A stretch of 61,604 nucleotides of DNA, from assembly GCF_001280125.1 (NCBI RefSeq), contig NZ_LGEG01000223.1, forward strand, positions 1 to 61,604, written 5' to 3'. The position numbers and the translations under genes are program-made. This document shows positions 8,391 to 16,683 of this stretch, in pieces (positions within the stretch are counted from its first letter, which is position 1; the number at the start of each line of letters is the position of its first letter). Under the pieces are notes generated by a model. That model had not been told where the DNA came from, searched no databases, and saw only the letters and a list, made by a program, of their open reading frames with translations. Source of the stretch: Streptomyces sp. NRRL F-6492. GTDB lineage: Bacteria > Actinomycetota > Actinomycetes > Streptomycetales > Streptomycetaceae.

Positions 8391-9167
8391 TCACTCCGGG
8401 GCCCGCCCGTACCGCTCCAAGGCCGCCTTGCTCGTGGACCGGTCCACCAGCCGCAGCTCCCAGGGCCCGGTGTTCACGTCGAAGTCCTTCCCGAAGCCGA
8501 CCCACTTCCCGGCCATGCGCCGACCGGTCGGCTCGACCAGAAGCTGTACGGCCCCGTGGTACCGGGCGCCGTTGTAGTAGCCGTCAGTGGCCGTCTGCTC
8601 GACCCACGTCCCGGTGACCACGTTCCGGTCGACGGTGAGATCCAGGGTCAGCGGGCTGTCCGGGTTGGTGCTCGCCCCCGGGAGGGACTGCGCGGTCAGC
8701 CGGTTCCCGTGCTGAACGACCACAACGTAGTGCTTGGCCTCGTACGTTTCCGAGCGGCTGGACGAATAGAACTCGTACCGGCTGAGCCAGACACCCGAGA
8801 ACGTCTCCTCGGTGGCCTGAGCAGCCGCCTGAGCGCCCACGACGACGGAAGCCCCTGTCCCCGCCGTATCCATGTCGTACCCTCCCGTCCCGTCTGCGCG
8901 CACCCGTGCCATCGGCACCGGCAGCGTGAACCCGAGGGCCTCGACCGGACGGCCCGTGACCCGCTCCAACGCCCGCGCGTACACGCCCCTGGGTGTCCTG
9001 CTCGTACCCGACTCCCAGCGCTGCACCAGACGCTTCGACGCCTCGTTCGGCTCCCCTGACTCCTGCCCGGCCCGGCGCAGGGCCTTGGCGAAGTCGTCTT
9101 GGCTCAGGCGCAGGCCGATACGCACGGCTCGCAGTACATCGTTCGGCACCACGGTGGATGTCGTCAT
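8391..9167 (-). CDS. XRE-family regulator with a C-terminal beta-rich domain
   Basis: The 258-aa protein has an N-terminal Cro/C1-type helix-turn-helix (L-S-Q-D-D-F-A-K-A-L ... R-L-V-Q-R-W-E-S-G) at about residues 15-65. A linker follows, then a ~140-residue domain rich in beta-like sequence that I do not recognise and that may sense a ligand or partner. The start ATG 9167 is preferred because upstream in-frame codons are inside the divergent intergenic region. It is divergent from the gene at 9353. Confidence 0.7.
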   Translation of the reverse strand: MTTSTVVPNDVLRAVRIGLRLSQDDFAKALRRAGQESGEPNEASKRLVQRWESGTSRTPRGVYARALERVTGRPVEALGFTLPVPMARVRADGTGGYDMDTAGTGASVVVGAQAAAQATEETFSGVWLSRYEFYSSSRSETYEAKHYVVVVQHGNRLTAQSLPGASTNPDSPLTLDLTVDRNVVTGTWVEQTATDGYYNGARYHGAVQLLVEPTGRRMAGKWVGFGKDFDVNTGPWELRLVDRSTSKAALERYGRAPE

Positions 9168-9210
9168 GAGGTCAAAGCTAGACCGAACTCTTGTCCAATG
9201 ACACCCGATT

Positions 9211-9228
9211 GACGCCCTCGGAGGCGTC
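9211..9228. promoter_or_regulatory. Inverted repeat between divergent genes
   Basis: GACGCC-N6-GGCGTC lies between the XRE regulator and the gene at 9353, with a further GACGCC at 9232. It could be an operator of the adjacent XRE protein. Confidence 0.35.
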
Positions 9229-9352
9229 ATCGACGCCCTGGTAAGTGACGTCCACGCGACGCCCGAAGCGTCGTCGCTCCGACTGCTCGTCGACGGGAAC
9301 ATCGACCCGTCAAGTGCCCCTGACGATCCGCAACGACAAGGAAGGCACAACA

Positions 9353-9811
9353 GTGACGATCACCCGGCACGACACCATCGGAGTCCTGAACCTGATCAGC
9401 CCGGCCCTCCGGGCCGACCTCGTCACCATGGTCCGCGAGGACTACTGGCCGGAGGTCACCGAGGAGCAGGGCAACCGGGGCGTGGACCAACTCGCGGCGT
9501 TCCTCGCCGTCGCCGCGACCACCACGGAGAAGGTGACCCCCAGCCTCCGCGTGGACCTGTTCTGGCACGCGTTCGTCCTGCACACCAAGTCGTACGCCGA
9601 CTTCTGCGCCGCGCTCGGCGGCGGGTTCGTCCACCACGTCCCGGACCGCGGCAGCGGCCGTGACCCCGAAGAGGGCCGGGCCGCGATGCGCCGGACCGCC
9701 GACCTGATCCGCGAGGCCGGACACCGGACCGACCCCGAGTTCTGGCCCCTCGACGGCGCGGCGGACTGCACCCAGTCCTACGCCGGGTGCTCCGACAGCC
9801 CTGTCAGCTAG
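9353..9811 (+). CDS. Glycine-rich-domain-protein-like (DUF1399-type) small protein
   Basis: The 152-aa protein contains L-F-W-H-A-F-V-L-H-T-K-S-Y-A-D-F-C and G-G-F-V-H-H-V-P. This resembles the W-H...T-x-x-Y-x-x-F-C...H-H-V-P signature of the GRDP/DUF1399 family. Biochemical function is not known. The GTG at 9353 is chosen because AAGGAAGG lies 7 nt upstream; the open frame extends further up without a ribosome site. The strong hairpin at 9823 closes the transcript. Confidence 0.6.
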   Translation: MTITRHDTIGVLNLISPALRADLVTMVREDYWPEVTEEQGNRGVDQLAAFLAVAATTTEKVTPSLRVDLFWHAFVLHTKSYADFCAALGGGFVHHVPDRGSGRDPEEGRAAMRRTADLIREAGHRTDPEFWPLDGAADCTQSYAGCSDSPVS

Positions 9812-9822
9812 CCGGGCCCACC

Positions 9823-9859
9823 GCGACAGCCGCCCGGTATCGTGCCGGGCGGCTGTCGC
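9823..9859 (+). terminator. Strong hairpin terminator
   Basis: A perfect 15-bp stem (GCGACAGCCGCCCGG and complement) closes a 7-nt loop between the GRDP-like gene and the methyltransferase gene. Confidence 0.8.
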
Positions 9860-9880
9860 CATGACCGAGAACGGACACCG

Positions 9881-10576
9881 ATGACCGACACTCGCAGTGC
9901 CGCGTGGGACACGTACGCGCGGAGCAAGCCCCAGCGAAGGCGGACCAACGCCAAAGGCGAGACCACCTGGTTCAACTGGACCCAGTACGCCGATCACGGC
10001 CCCGGCGCCGACGTGCTGGCACTCGACCCGGGTGACACCGCGCTCGACCTCGGGTGCGGATCGGGCGGGAACCTCGCCCACCTCGCCACGCTCGGTATCA
10101 AGGCCGTCGGCGTGGACATCTCCGCGAAGCAGCTCGGCAAGGCCCGGGAGCGGTGGCCGGACGTGGCCGGTATGGAACTGCACCAAGGGGATGCCCTGGC
10201 CTATCTCGGCGAGACCTCCACCCTCTTCGACGCCGTGTTCAGCGTGTTCGGCGTCGCATGGTTCACCGACCCCGGCGTACTGCTGCCGATCGTTCACGCG
10301 AACCTCAGGCCGGGCGGCGTGTTCGCCTTCTCCCAAAGGCCCCCGGTGGAAGGCTGCTACGGCTGTCAGGCCTCGTACATCCCGCGTGGCGCGGACGAGG
10401 ACCCCGCGATCGTGAAGCGGTGGGACTACGCGCCCGAGACCTGGTGCTCGCTCCTCAAGGACCACGGGTTCTCCGATGCCACGGCCACCGTCCTTCCAGC
10501 CTCCGGACGAGACAGGCGCACCACGGGCACGCTCCTGGTGCGCGCCGTACGGGGAGGCCGGACCCGGCTGTTCTGA
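9881..10576 (+). CDS. Class I SAM-dependent methyltransferase
   Basis: The 231-aa protein has the Rossmann SAM-binding motif A-L-D-L-G-C-G-S-G-G-N at ~60, the acidic residue of motif II in A-V-G-V-D-I-S, and motif IV-like F-D-A-V-F-S-V-F-G-V. The substrate is not evident. The N-terminus has R-R-T-N-A-K-G-E-T-T-W-F-N-W before the catalytic domain. The start ATG 9881 is the only ATG near the homology start; a terminator lies just upstream, so the gene needs its own promoter, which I could not identify. Confidence 0.8.
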   Translation: MTDTRSAAWDTYARSKPQRRRTNAKGETTWFNWTQYADHGPGADVLALDPGDTALDLGCGSGGNLAHLATLGIKAVGVDISAKQLGKARERWPDVAGMELHQGDALAYLGETSTLFDAVFSVFGVAWFTDPGVLLPIVHANLRPGGVFAFSQRPPVEGCYGCQASYIPRGADEDPAIVKRWDYAPETWCSLLKDHGFSDATATVLPASGRDRRTTGTLLVRAVRGGRTRLF

Positions 10577-10748
10577 GTCGGGAACGGTTTTGGGTTCCGA
10601 TGGGCGTTCGGCAACCCCTCACGTGGGTCCACATCACGGCCGAGTACGACCTGACGGACGAGGGGAGGCCCACCGGCTCCTTGAGGCCGGCCGGAACACG
10701 GGGAAGACCGTACTGAGGGTGGGATGACGAGGCAGGCGTCCACGGCGA

Positions 10749-10783
10749 GAAGCGCCCGACCGGGGCGACCGGTCGGGCGCTTC
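10749..10783 (+). terminator. Hairpin terminator
   Basis: A perfect 15-bp stem (GAAGCGCCCGACCGG and complement) closes a 5-nt loop, downstream of the methyltransferase and convergent with the DUF397 gene. The stretch 10577-10748 shows no convincing gene. Confidence 0.8.
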
Positions 10784-10806
10784 CTGATGCCGCGTGCGGG
10801 GTCGTG

Positions 10807-11019
10807 CTACGGCCGCGTGAACTCGCCGTCCACCACACCGCCCTCGAACGCGGCCCACTCGCCGGGGGTGAAGACGAGGGCGGAGCCGGTGCCCTTGTCC
10901 TTGCTGTCACGCATGGCCACGCGACCGTCGCCGAGGAACGCGACCTCGACACACTCGGCCTGGCCGTTGCTACGGCTGCTCTTGCGCCACACCGCGCCCG
11001 TCAGGTCGGAACTCTTCAC
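10807..11019 (-). CDS. DUF397 domain protein
   Basis: The 70-aa module starts V-K-S-S-D-L-T-G-A-V-W-R-K-S-S-R-S and continues E-C-V-E-V-A and the C-terminal F-T-P-G-E-W-A-A-F. This is the DUF397 family found beside DUF5753/XRE regulators across Streptomyces, some of which form regulatory pairs. A GTG at 11019 with AGGGAG upstream allows separate initiation. Unusually, the codon where the partner would normally stop (TGA) reads TGG, so the upstream frame runs into this domain and could give a fused protein. Confidence 0.7.
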   Translation of the reverse strand: MKSSDLTGAVWRKSSRSNGQAECVEVAFLGDGRVAMRDSKDKGTGSALVFTPGEWAAFEGGVVDGEFTRP

Positions 11020-11830
11020 TTTCCACAGCTCCCTTGTTGCTTTGTGCAGAAGGCTCTGTGTGTCCTCGTGGTTCAAGGCAGAGCTCCAGATCGCCGTGAA
11101 CACGCTGTCGTAGCGATCGATCTCGTGGGGCTTGTCGAGGTACAGAGCCCCGGTGAAGCCTTCCACGTAGACCGTGGGTGGCTCCGTGTCCCGGCCGTCG
11201 GCCGTGGTCGGGAAGCGCATTTTGACGAACGGGCCGGACATGATGCCCGCGTGCAGGCCGGCGCTGAACGGCACGACGCGGACAGCCACGTTGTCCAACT
11301 CGTTCAGCTCGACCAGGCGCCGCAACTGATCGCTCATCACCTCGGTGCCTCCTACAGGGCGACGGAGAACGGCCTCATTGAGGGCGACTTCCACCGTGGG
11401 CGCCGCCGTCACCCTGGTCACGAGCGCTTGCCGCGCGATGCGCACTTCTACGCGCCGCGCAATCTCCTCGTCAGGTACGCCGGGGTTGTCCTCGCGGACC
11501 AGTGTCTCGGCATAGGCCCGCGTCTGAAGCAACCCGGGCACCAATTCGGATGAGTACCAGGACAGACGTTCGGCGGCCTCCTCCAACCCGATGCAAAGGT
11601 CGAAGCCCTCAGGGATCACATCGCCATAAGCGTGCCACCAACCCCGGCTCTTGGTCTCCTTCGCCAGGCCCATCAGACCCTTGGCCAGCTCATGTCCGCG
11701 CCGCACACCTTGCACATCGCCTCGACGTCGAGGCTGCGAAGCGACACCTGGCCGGTCTCGATGCGCCAGATCTTGGGTTCCGGAATGCAGTCGCCAGGGA
11801 TTCCGAATCGCGATGTCGCATAAAGGTTCG
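11020..11830 (-). pseudogene. Frameshifted DUF5753 / XRE regulator
   Basis: The DUF5753 effector domain is clear (G-L-M-G-L-A-K-E-T-K-S-R-G-W-W onward; L-V-P-G-L-L-Q-T-R-A-Y-A). The matching end of the N-terminal HTH (P-K-I-W-R-I-E-T-G-Q-V-S-L-R-S) is in another frame. The two join at about 11691, where a single missing G would restore A-D-M-E-L-A-K-G. Upstream of P-K-I-W the rest of the HTH is not recognisable. Unless the frameshift is a sequencing error, the DNA-binding half is lost and the gene is probably dead. Confidence 0.7.
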
Positions 11831-11962
11831 GATCCTTTGAATCGAATACTCGACAATGTAGTCCTGCAGAAAAGAGTCCTACGGTGCTTCACTCGGTAAC
11901 CCCACAGGACCACTGCGAACACGCCGTGTGATCGCAGGCGTGGCGAGGGAGCGTCCAGTGCG

Positions 11963-12280
11963 ATGAAACCGCTGATCTTCGGTTACGTGCGGGTGCCTGA
12001 CGACATGAGCGACGACGAGGCGAAACAGAAGCAGGACGACCTGAACGCCTACGCCGAAGCCAACGGCTTCCAACTGGCGACCGTGTTCCACGAGTACGTA
12101 TCAGGGGTCCGGTCGGCGTTCACGGAACTGGTCGAGGCGGTCGAGCGCGCCGGGGCGAAGCACGTGGTCGTGCCGTCCTACCGGGCGCCGGCGCTCAGCA
12201 GGTCGCTCCAGGACGCCATGCTGGTTCATCTGTCCTGCGCCACCGGCGCGGAGGTCGTCAGCCTGGACGAGTGCTCGTGA
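11963..12280 (+). CDS. Truncated serine-resolvase-like protein
   Basis: The 105-aa protein resembles the N-terminal part of the serine recombinase catalytic fold: G-Y-V-R-V-P at the start (resolvases have YxRVS, whose Ser is catalytic), D-L-N-A-Y-A-E-A-N-G-F, and E-L-V-E-A-V-E-R-A-G-A-K-H-V-V-V-P. The catalytic Ser position is Pro here and no C-terminal DNA-binding part follows, so it is not a working recombinase. It is either a repurposed small regulator or a remnant. It overlaps the next gene by 10 nt. Confidence 0.6.
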   Translation: MKPLIFGYVRVPDDMSDDEAKQKQDDLNAYAEANGFQLATVFHEYVSGVRSAFTELVEAVERAGAKHVVVPSYRAPALSRSLQDAMLVHLSCATGAEVVSLDECS

Positions 12281-12855
12281 GGGGCGGGAAGCCGCCGTAC
12301 CGGCCGCAGAGCGTCCGCTTCTCCGACCAGCTGTCCTTGGCCGCCGTACGTTCGGCCGTCTCCGTGTCGCGCCACTTCCTGCGGCTCGCCCTGTCCAAGT
12401 GGCAGGCCGTGCTCATCGAGGACGACGTCCTTCTCATCACCTCGGAACTGGTGACCAATGCCGTCACCGCCACGGGGGTGCTGACGGGGCATCCGACGTG
12501 GGGCGAGCTGGAGGGGATCGGTTTCGTCCACGTGCGCCTGGTCGGCCTCCGGGACAGCTTCGTCATCGAGGTGGAGGACGTGTCGGACGGCCTGCCCGTA
12601 CCCGCGCAGGCCGACGAAGAGGCCGAGAACGGGCGCGGTCTGCTGCTCGTACAGCAGTTCGCGGATCGCTGGGGCTCCTACCGCACGGAAGGCGGCAAGG
12701 CGGTGTGGGCCGAGCTTGCGGTTCGTTCCCCGCAGCCGACACCGACGCCGCTGCCACGACGGCAGAAGGCGCTACGGTCCGGCGCCGGACCGATGGCGGG
12801 CCCGGACGCCGGGCTCTTGCGCCGTGTGCTCACGGGACTCGAAGCGGGCTTATGA
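12271..12855 (+). CDS. RsbW-like ATP-binding protein (HATPase_c)
   Basis: The 194-aa protein is a GHKL ATPase of the anti-sigma/serine kinase type abundant in Streptomyces. The N box is visible as I-T-S-E-L-V-T-N-A-V-T-A, followed by the G1-like V-E-D-V-S-D-G and the G2 region G-R-G-L-L-L-V-Q-Q-F-A. The start GTG 12271 overlaps the resolvase-like gene, implying coupled translation. The partner sigma or anti-anti-sigma factor is not adjacent. Confidence 0.8.
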   Translation: MLVRGGKPPYRPQSVRFSDQLSLAAVRSAVSVSRHFLRLALSKWQAVLIEDDVLLITSELVTNAVTATGVLTGHPTWGELEGIGFVHVRLVGLRDSFVIEVEDVSDGLPVPAQADEEAENGRGLLLVQQFADRWGSYRTEGGKAVWAELAVRSPQPTPTPLPRRQKALRSGAGPMAGPDAGLLRRVLTGLEAGL

Positions 12856-12865
12856 AAGCGACCGC

Positions 12866-12897
12866 CGACGCCGCCCCGGTCGGTCCGGGCGGCGTCG
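12866..12897 (+). terminator. Hairpin terminator
   Basis: An 11-bp perfect stem (CGACGCCGCCC and complement) closes a 10-nt loop just after the ATP-binding protein gene. Confidence 0.65.
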
Positions 12898-12953
12898 TTG
12901 CCGTGACGGTCGACATCCGTTCGCGGGCGGGTCGCAGCCGAAGAGCACGCGGT

Positions 12954-13301
12954 TCACGAACGGAGGCGTTCTTCCTGCGGGTCGAAGCAGACGAGTCCGT
13001 GTTCGCGAGCCAGCCCGACGGCGTACTCGGACACCTCCTCGGCCTTGCCGAAGGACATGAGCAGGTACACGATCGGGCCCGACGCCTCTTCGGTGACCGG
13101 TGGCGACGCCCACACGACACCGTGGTCGTCATCCGGGTAGCGCGCGACGAGGGCTTCCACATAGGCCGTGACGCGCGGTGTCGGAGGCACGACGACGTCG
13201 TCCGACTCCAGGTAGCGCTCGTAGAGCTCGTCGTAGGTCGATCCCGCTCGGCGGTCGTCACGCGGACGGTCACCGCTCCACACGGCAAGGTCGTAACCCA
13301 T
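12954..13301 (-). CDS. Conserved hypothetical protein (actinobacterial)
   Basis: The 115-aa soluble protein starts M-G-Y-D-L-A-V-W-S-G-D-R-P and contains Y-D-E-L-Y-E-R-Y-L. This start (YDLAVW) recurs in small Streptomyces proteins of unknown role. No membrane segment or signal is present. Codon use is normal and it converges with the ATP-binding gene. Function cannot be inferred. Confidence 0.6.
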   Translation of the reverse strand: MGYDLAVWSGDRPRDDRRAGSTYDELYERYLESDDVVVPPTPRVTAYVEALVARYPDDDHGVVWASPPVTEEASGPIVYLLMSFGKAEEVSEYAVGLAREHGLVCFDPQEERLRS

Positions 13302-13373
13302 GGGCGCATCGTCGCAGGCAGCGGCGCGGACCGGGTCGCCCGGACGCCACTCTCGCCGTTCGGCTCCCCGTTC

Positions 13374-13805
13374 CTACTCCCCGCCCTCCCCGCCCAGCTC
13401 CCAGCCCAGCATCGCGAACACCCCCTCGTCCGCCGCCCCCGTCGTGCGGTAGGTCGCCAGGGCGGGGGCGTTGTCCGTGTCCACGCCCACCCAGGCGCCG
13501 TGGCAGCCGCGCTCCCGGGCCGCCGTGAGGAGGGCCTCCGTCAGGGTCCGGCCCGTGCCGCGCCGCCGGTGCGCCTCGTCCACCGACAGTTCGTAGAGGC
13601 ACATCTCCGTCCCCTTGTCCGGGTGGATCATCTCGACGCCGGACACGAAGCCGGCCGGGAAGCCGTCCTCCGTGTAGGCGATCAGCATCAGGTGCCCCGG
13701 CGCCGCCAGGAAGCGGGCCGCCCACTCCTCCCGCGCCGGGCCGTCGTAGAGGTGCTCCGCCGCGAGCAGCTCGGCCACCGTCGTCGCCCGCCGGATCTCG
13801 ATCAC
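13374..13805 (-). CDS. GNAT family N-acetyltransferase
   Basis: The 143-aa protein has a complete GNAT fold: the acetyl-CoA pyrophosphate-binding loop is R-R-R-G-T-G-R-T-L, preceded by L-Y-E-L-S-V-D-E-A-H. The overall look is close to AAC(3)-I/AAC(6')-type acetyltransferases (A-A-E-H-L-Y-D-G-P at the N-terminus), so an aminoglycoside or small amine is a possible substrate but is unproven. The GTG 13805 is chosen for its strong GGAGGAG site; in-frame codons upstream belong to the divergent promoter region. Confidence 0.75.
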   Translation of the reverse strand: MIEIRRATTVAELLAAEHLYDGPAREEWAARFLAAPGHLMLIAYTEDGFPAGFVSGVEMIHPDKGTEMCLYELSVDEAHRRRGTGRTLTEALLTAARERGCHGAWVGVDTDNAPALATYRTTGAADEGVFAMLGWELGGEGGE

Positions 13806-13827
13806 GTCTCTCCTCCGTACGCCCGCC

Positions 13828-13845
13828 GTACCGCGCCCGCGGTAC
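13828..13845. promoter_or_regulatory. Inverted repeat between divergent genes
   Basis: GTACCGCG-CC-CGCGGTAC (8-bp arms) lies between the GNAT gene and the hydrolase-ABC gene; it is a possible operator. Confidence 0.35.
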
Positions 13846-13935
13846 GCGGACCGTACTCCGTACGACCCCAGGAGGTGCGGGACCTCCGTCTCCGGGGCGC
13901 CGCGGTCCACAGGGGCGCCGCTTAGGCTCGGGACC

Positions 13936-16683
13936 ATGCGACTCCGACTTCCCCGGTGGGCCGCGGTCACCGCCGCGCTCACCGTCCTCGCGGGTGCCGG
14001 CACCTGGACCGCCGTCGCCTCGGACGATCCACCGCCCGTGCACCGCGCGGACCGGACGCTCGACGTCGACGGCGTACGGCTCGACACCTCGTACTTCACC
14101 GGCGACGGCGACGGGCGCAGGCCCGCCGTCCTGCTCGGGCACGGCTTCGGCGGCTCCAAGGACGACGTCCGCGCCCAGGCCGAGGGCCTGGCCCGCGAGG
14201 GCTACGCCGTCCTCACCTGGTCCGCCCGCGGCTTCGGCGCCTCCACCGGGGAGATCGGCCTCAACGACCCCGACCACGAGGTCAAGGACGTCAGCGGGCT
14301 CATCGACTGGCTCGCGGACCGGCCCGAGGTCCTCCTCGACAAGGCGGGCGACCCGCGCGTCGGCGTCAGCGGCGCCTCCTACGGCGGCGCGATCTCCCTG
14401 CTCGCCGCCGGGCACGACCCGCGCGTCGACGCGATCGCCCCCCGGATCACGTACTGGAACCTCGCCGACGCCCTCTTCCCCGACGGCGTCTTCAAGAAGC
14501 TCTGGGCCGGGATCTTCTTCTCCGCGGGGAACGGCGCGGGCGCCGGGAGCAGGCCGGGCGCGGGAGACGGACCCGTCGGCGGTGAGACCCCCGCCGTCGG
14601 CGGAGCCGCGGCCGCCGCGGCCCCCGGCAAGGCCCCCGCCTGCGGCCGGTTCACCGCCGAGCTCTGCTCGCTCTACCAGCGCGTCGCCGTCTCCGGGAAG
14701 CCCGACGCCGCCGCCCGCGCGCTGCTCGAAGCACGCAGCCCCTCCGCCGTCGGCAGCGGGATCAAGGTGCCCGCGCTCCTCGTGCAGGGCCAGTCCGACT
14801 CGCTCTTCACCCTGGCCCAGTCCGACGCCATGGCCCGCACCCTCGCCGCCAACGGCGCCCCCGTCGCCGTCGACTGGACCGCCGGCGGCCACGACGGCGG
14901 CGACCAGGAGACCGAGCGCGTCGAACGGCGCGTCGGCGCCTGGTTCGACCGCTGGCTGAAGCGGGACGCCTCCGTCGACACCGGCCCCGCCTTCCGCGTC
15001 AGCCGCACCGGCGGCGTCGACTCCACCAACGGCCGGGCCACCACCCGCGCCGCGACCGCCGACCGCTACCCGGGCCTCGCCGCCGGGACCACGGACGTCC
15101 CCCTCGCCGGCGCGCCGAGGACCTTCGCCAACCCGCCGGGCGGCGCGCCGCCCGCCGTCTCGGCCGTCCCCGGCCTCGGCGGCGGCCTCTCCGGCCTCTC
15201 CTCCCTCGGCGTCGGCCTCTCCCTCGACTTCCCCGGCCAGCACGCCCGCTTCGACGCGAAGCCGCAGGCCGAGACGCTCCGGATCACCGGCGCGCCGACC
15301 GTCCGCGTCAAGGTCACCTCGACCGCCGCCGACGGCTCCGCCGTCCTCTTCGCCAAGGTGTACGACGTCGGCCCCGACGGCGGGCAGCAGGTGCTGCCCG
15401 CCCAGCTCGTCGCCCCCGTCCGCGTCGAGGACGCCCGGTCGGGCCGCGACGTCACCCTGACGCTGCCCGCGATCGACCACGAGGTGGTGGCCGGGCACCG
15501 GCTGCGGCTCGTCGTCGCCGCCACCGACCTCGGCTACGCCTCCCCGGCCGCCCCCGCCGCCTACACCGTCGCCGTCGAGGGGCCCCTGACCGTCCCCACC
15601 GCGCCCGGCCTCACCACCCAGGCCGCCGCCCTGCCCCGGTGGGTGTGGGGCCTGCCGCTGATCGGCCTGGCCGTCGCCGCCGTCCTGCTGCTCACGGCCC
15701 GCCGCAGGACCGCGGCCCCCGCCCCCGACCCGGAACTCGTCTCCGTACCGCTCCTGATCACCGGCCTGTCCAAGAAGTACAAGGGCGGCGAGCGCTACAG
15801 CGTGAAGGACCTCTCCTTCCGGGTCGAGCAGGGGCAGGTCCTCGGGCTCCTCGGGCCCAACGGCGCCGGCAAGACCACCACCCTGCGCATGCTGATGGGC
15901 CTCATCGCCCCCGACGAGGGCGAGATCCGGGTCTTCGGCCAGGCGATCCGGCCCGGCGCCCCGGTCCTCTCCCGCGTCGGCGCCTTCGTCGAGGGCGCCG
16001 GCTTCCTGCCGCACCTGTCGGGCCGGGAGAACCTCGACCTGTACTGGAGGGCCACCGGCCGCCCCGCCGAGGACGCCCACGTCGACGAGGCCCTGCGGAT
16101 CGCGAACCTGGGCGGCGCCCTGGAACGCGCCGTGCGCACCTACTCGCAGGGCATGCGCCAGCGCCTCGCCCTCGCCCAGGCCATGCTCGGCCTGCCGGAC
16201 CTGCTGATCCTGGACGAGCCGACCAACGGACTCGACCCGCCGCAGATCCGCGAGATGCGGGAGGTGATGATCCGGTACGCGGCCGGGGGCCGCACCGTCA
16301 TCGTCTCCAGCCACCTCCTGGCGGAGGTCGAGCAGTCCTGCACCCACCTCGTCGTCATGGACCGGGGGCAGCTGGTGCAGGCCGGGCCGGTCGCGGAGAT
16401 CACCGGCTCCGGCGACACCCTCCTCGTCACCCTCGCCGAACGCACCCCCGACGGCGCGCCCCTGCCCGTCCTCCCGGACGCCCTCGTCGAGAAGATCGGC
16501 GCCCTGCCGGGCGTCGGCTCGGCCGCCCGCACCGACGCCGGACTCCTGGTCCGGCTCGACGGCGCCGACGCGACCGCCCTCATCGCCGAGCTCGTCCGCC
16601 TGGACGTGCCGCTGACCGGGGTCGGACCGCACCGGCGCCTGGAGGACGCGTTCCTGACCCTGATCGGAGGAGGAGCCGCATGA
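13936..16683 (+). CDS. Extracytoplasmic alpha/beta hydrolase fused to ABC transporter ATPase
   Basis: The 915-aa protein has three parts. Residues 1-29 form a signal/anchor segment. Residues ~35-560 form an alpha/beta hydrolase of the X-Pro dipeptidyl-peptidase/CocE type with nucleophile elbow G-V-S-G-A-S-Y-G-G at ~147 and a jelly-roll-like C-terminal part. A membrane segment (V-W-G-L-P-L-I-G-L-A-V-A-A-V) at ~567-588 precedes a complete ABC ATPase. The ATPase has Walker A G-P-N-G-A-G-K-T ~639, signature Y-S-Q-G-M-R-Q-R ~735, Walker B L-L-I-L-D-E-P ~755 and H-loop S-S-H ~791. The topology is self-consistent: hydrolase outside, ATPase inside. The permease is the next gene (ATGA overlap). The substrate is unknown. 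Confidence 0.85.
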   Translation: MRLRLPRWAAVTAALTVLAGAGTWTAVASDDPPPVHRADRTLDVDGVRLDTSYFTGDGDGRRPAVLLGHGFGGSKDDVRAQAEGLAREGYAVLTWSARGFGASTGEIGLNDPDHEVKDVSGLIDWLADRPEVLLDKAGDPRVGVSGASYGGAISLLAAGHDPRVDAIAPRITYWNLADALFPDGVFKKLWAGIFFSAGNGAGAGSRPGAGDGPVGGETPAVGGAAAAAAPGKAPACGRFTAELCSLYQRVAVSGKPDAAARALLEARSPSAVGSGIKVPALLVQGQSDSLFTLAQSDAMARTLAANGAPVAVDWTAGGHDGGDQETERVERRVGAWFDRWLKRDASVDTGPAFRVSRTGGVDSTNGRATTRAATADRYPGLAAGTTDVPLAGAPRTFANPPGGAPPAVSAVPGLGGGLSGLSSLGVGLSLDFPGQHARFDAKPQAETLRITGAPTVRVKVTSTAADGSAVLFAKVYDVGPDGGQQVLPAQLVAPVRVEDARSGRDVTLTLPAIDHEVVAGHRLRLVVAATDLGYASPAAPAAYTVAVEGPLTVPTAPGLTTQAAALPRWVWGLPLIGLAVAAVLLLTARRRTAAPAPDPELVSVPLLITGLSKKYKGGERYSVKDLSFRVEQGQVLGLLGPNGAGKTTTLRMLMGLIAPDEGEIRVFGQAIRPGAPVLSRVGAFVEGAGFLPHLSGRENLDLYWRATGRPAEDAHVDEALRIANLGGALERAVRTYSQGMRQRLALAQAMLGLPDLLILDEPTNGLDPPQIREMREVMIRYAAGGRTVIVSSHLLAEVEQSCTHLVVMDRGQLVQAGPVAEITGSGDTLLVTLAERTPDGAPLPVLPDALVEKIGALPGVGSAARTDAGLLVRLDGADATALIAELVRLDVPLTGVGPHRRLEDAFLTLIGGGAA

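Noticed and set aside
9211..9228. Rho-independent terminator
   Set aside because: The arms are only 6 bp and lie between divergent genes, so an operator is more likely.
12954..13301. Toxin-antitoxin member
   Set aside because: Small size alone is not evidence; there is no partner gene or toxin motif.
13270..16632. Long minus-strand open frame opposite the hydrolase-ABC gene
   Set aside because: It is a G+C-driven shadow: composition is Gly/Arg/Ala-rich with no domain, while the plus strand has clear hydrolase and ABC motifs.
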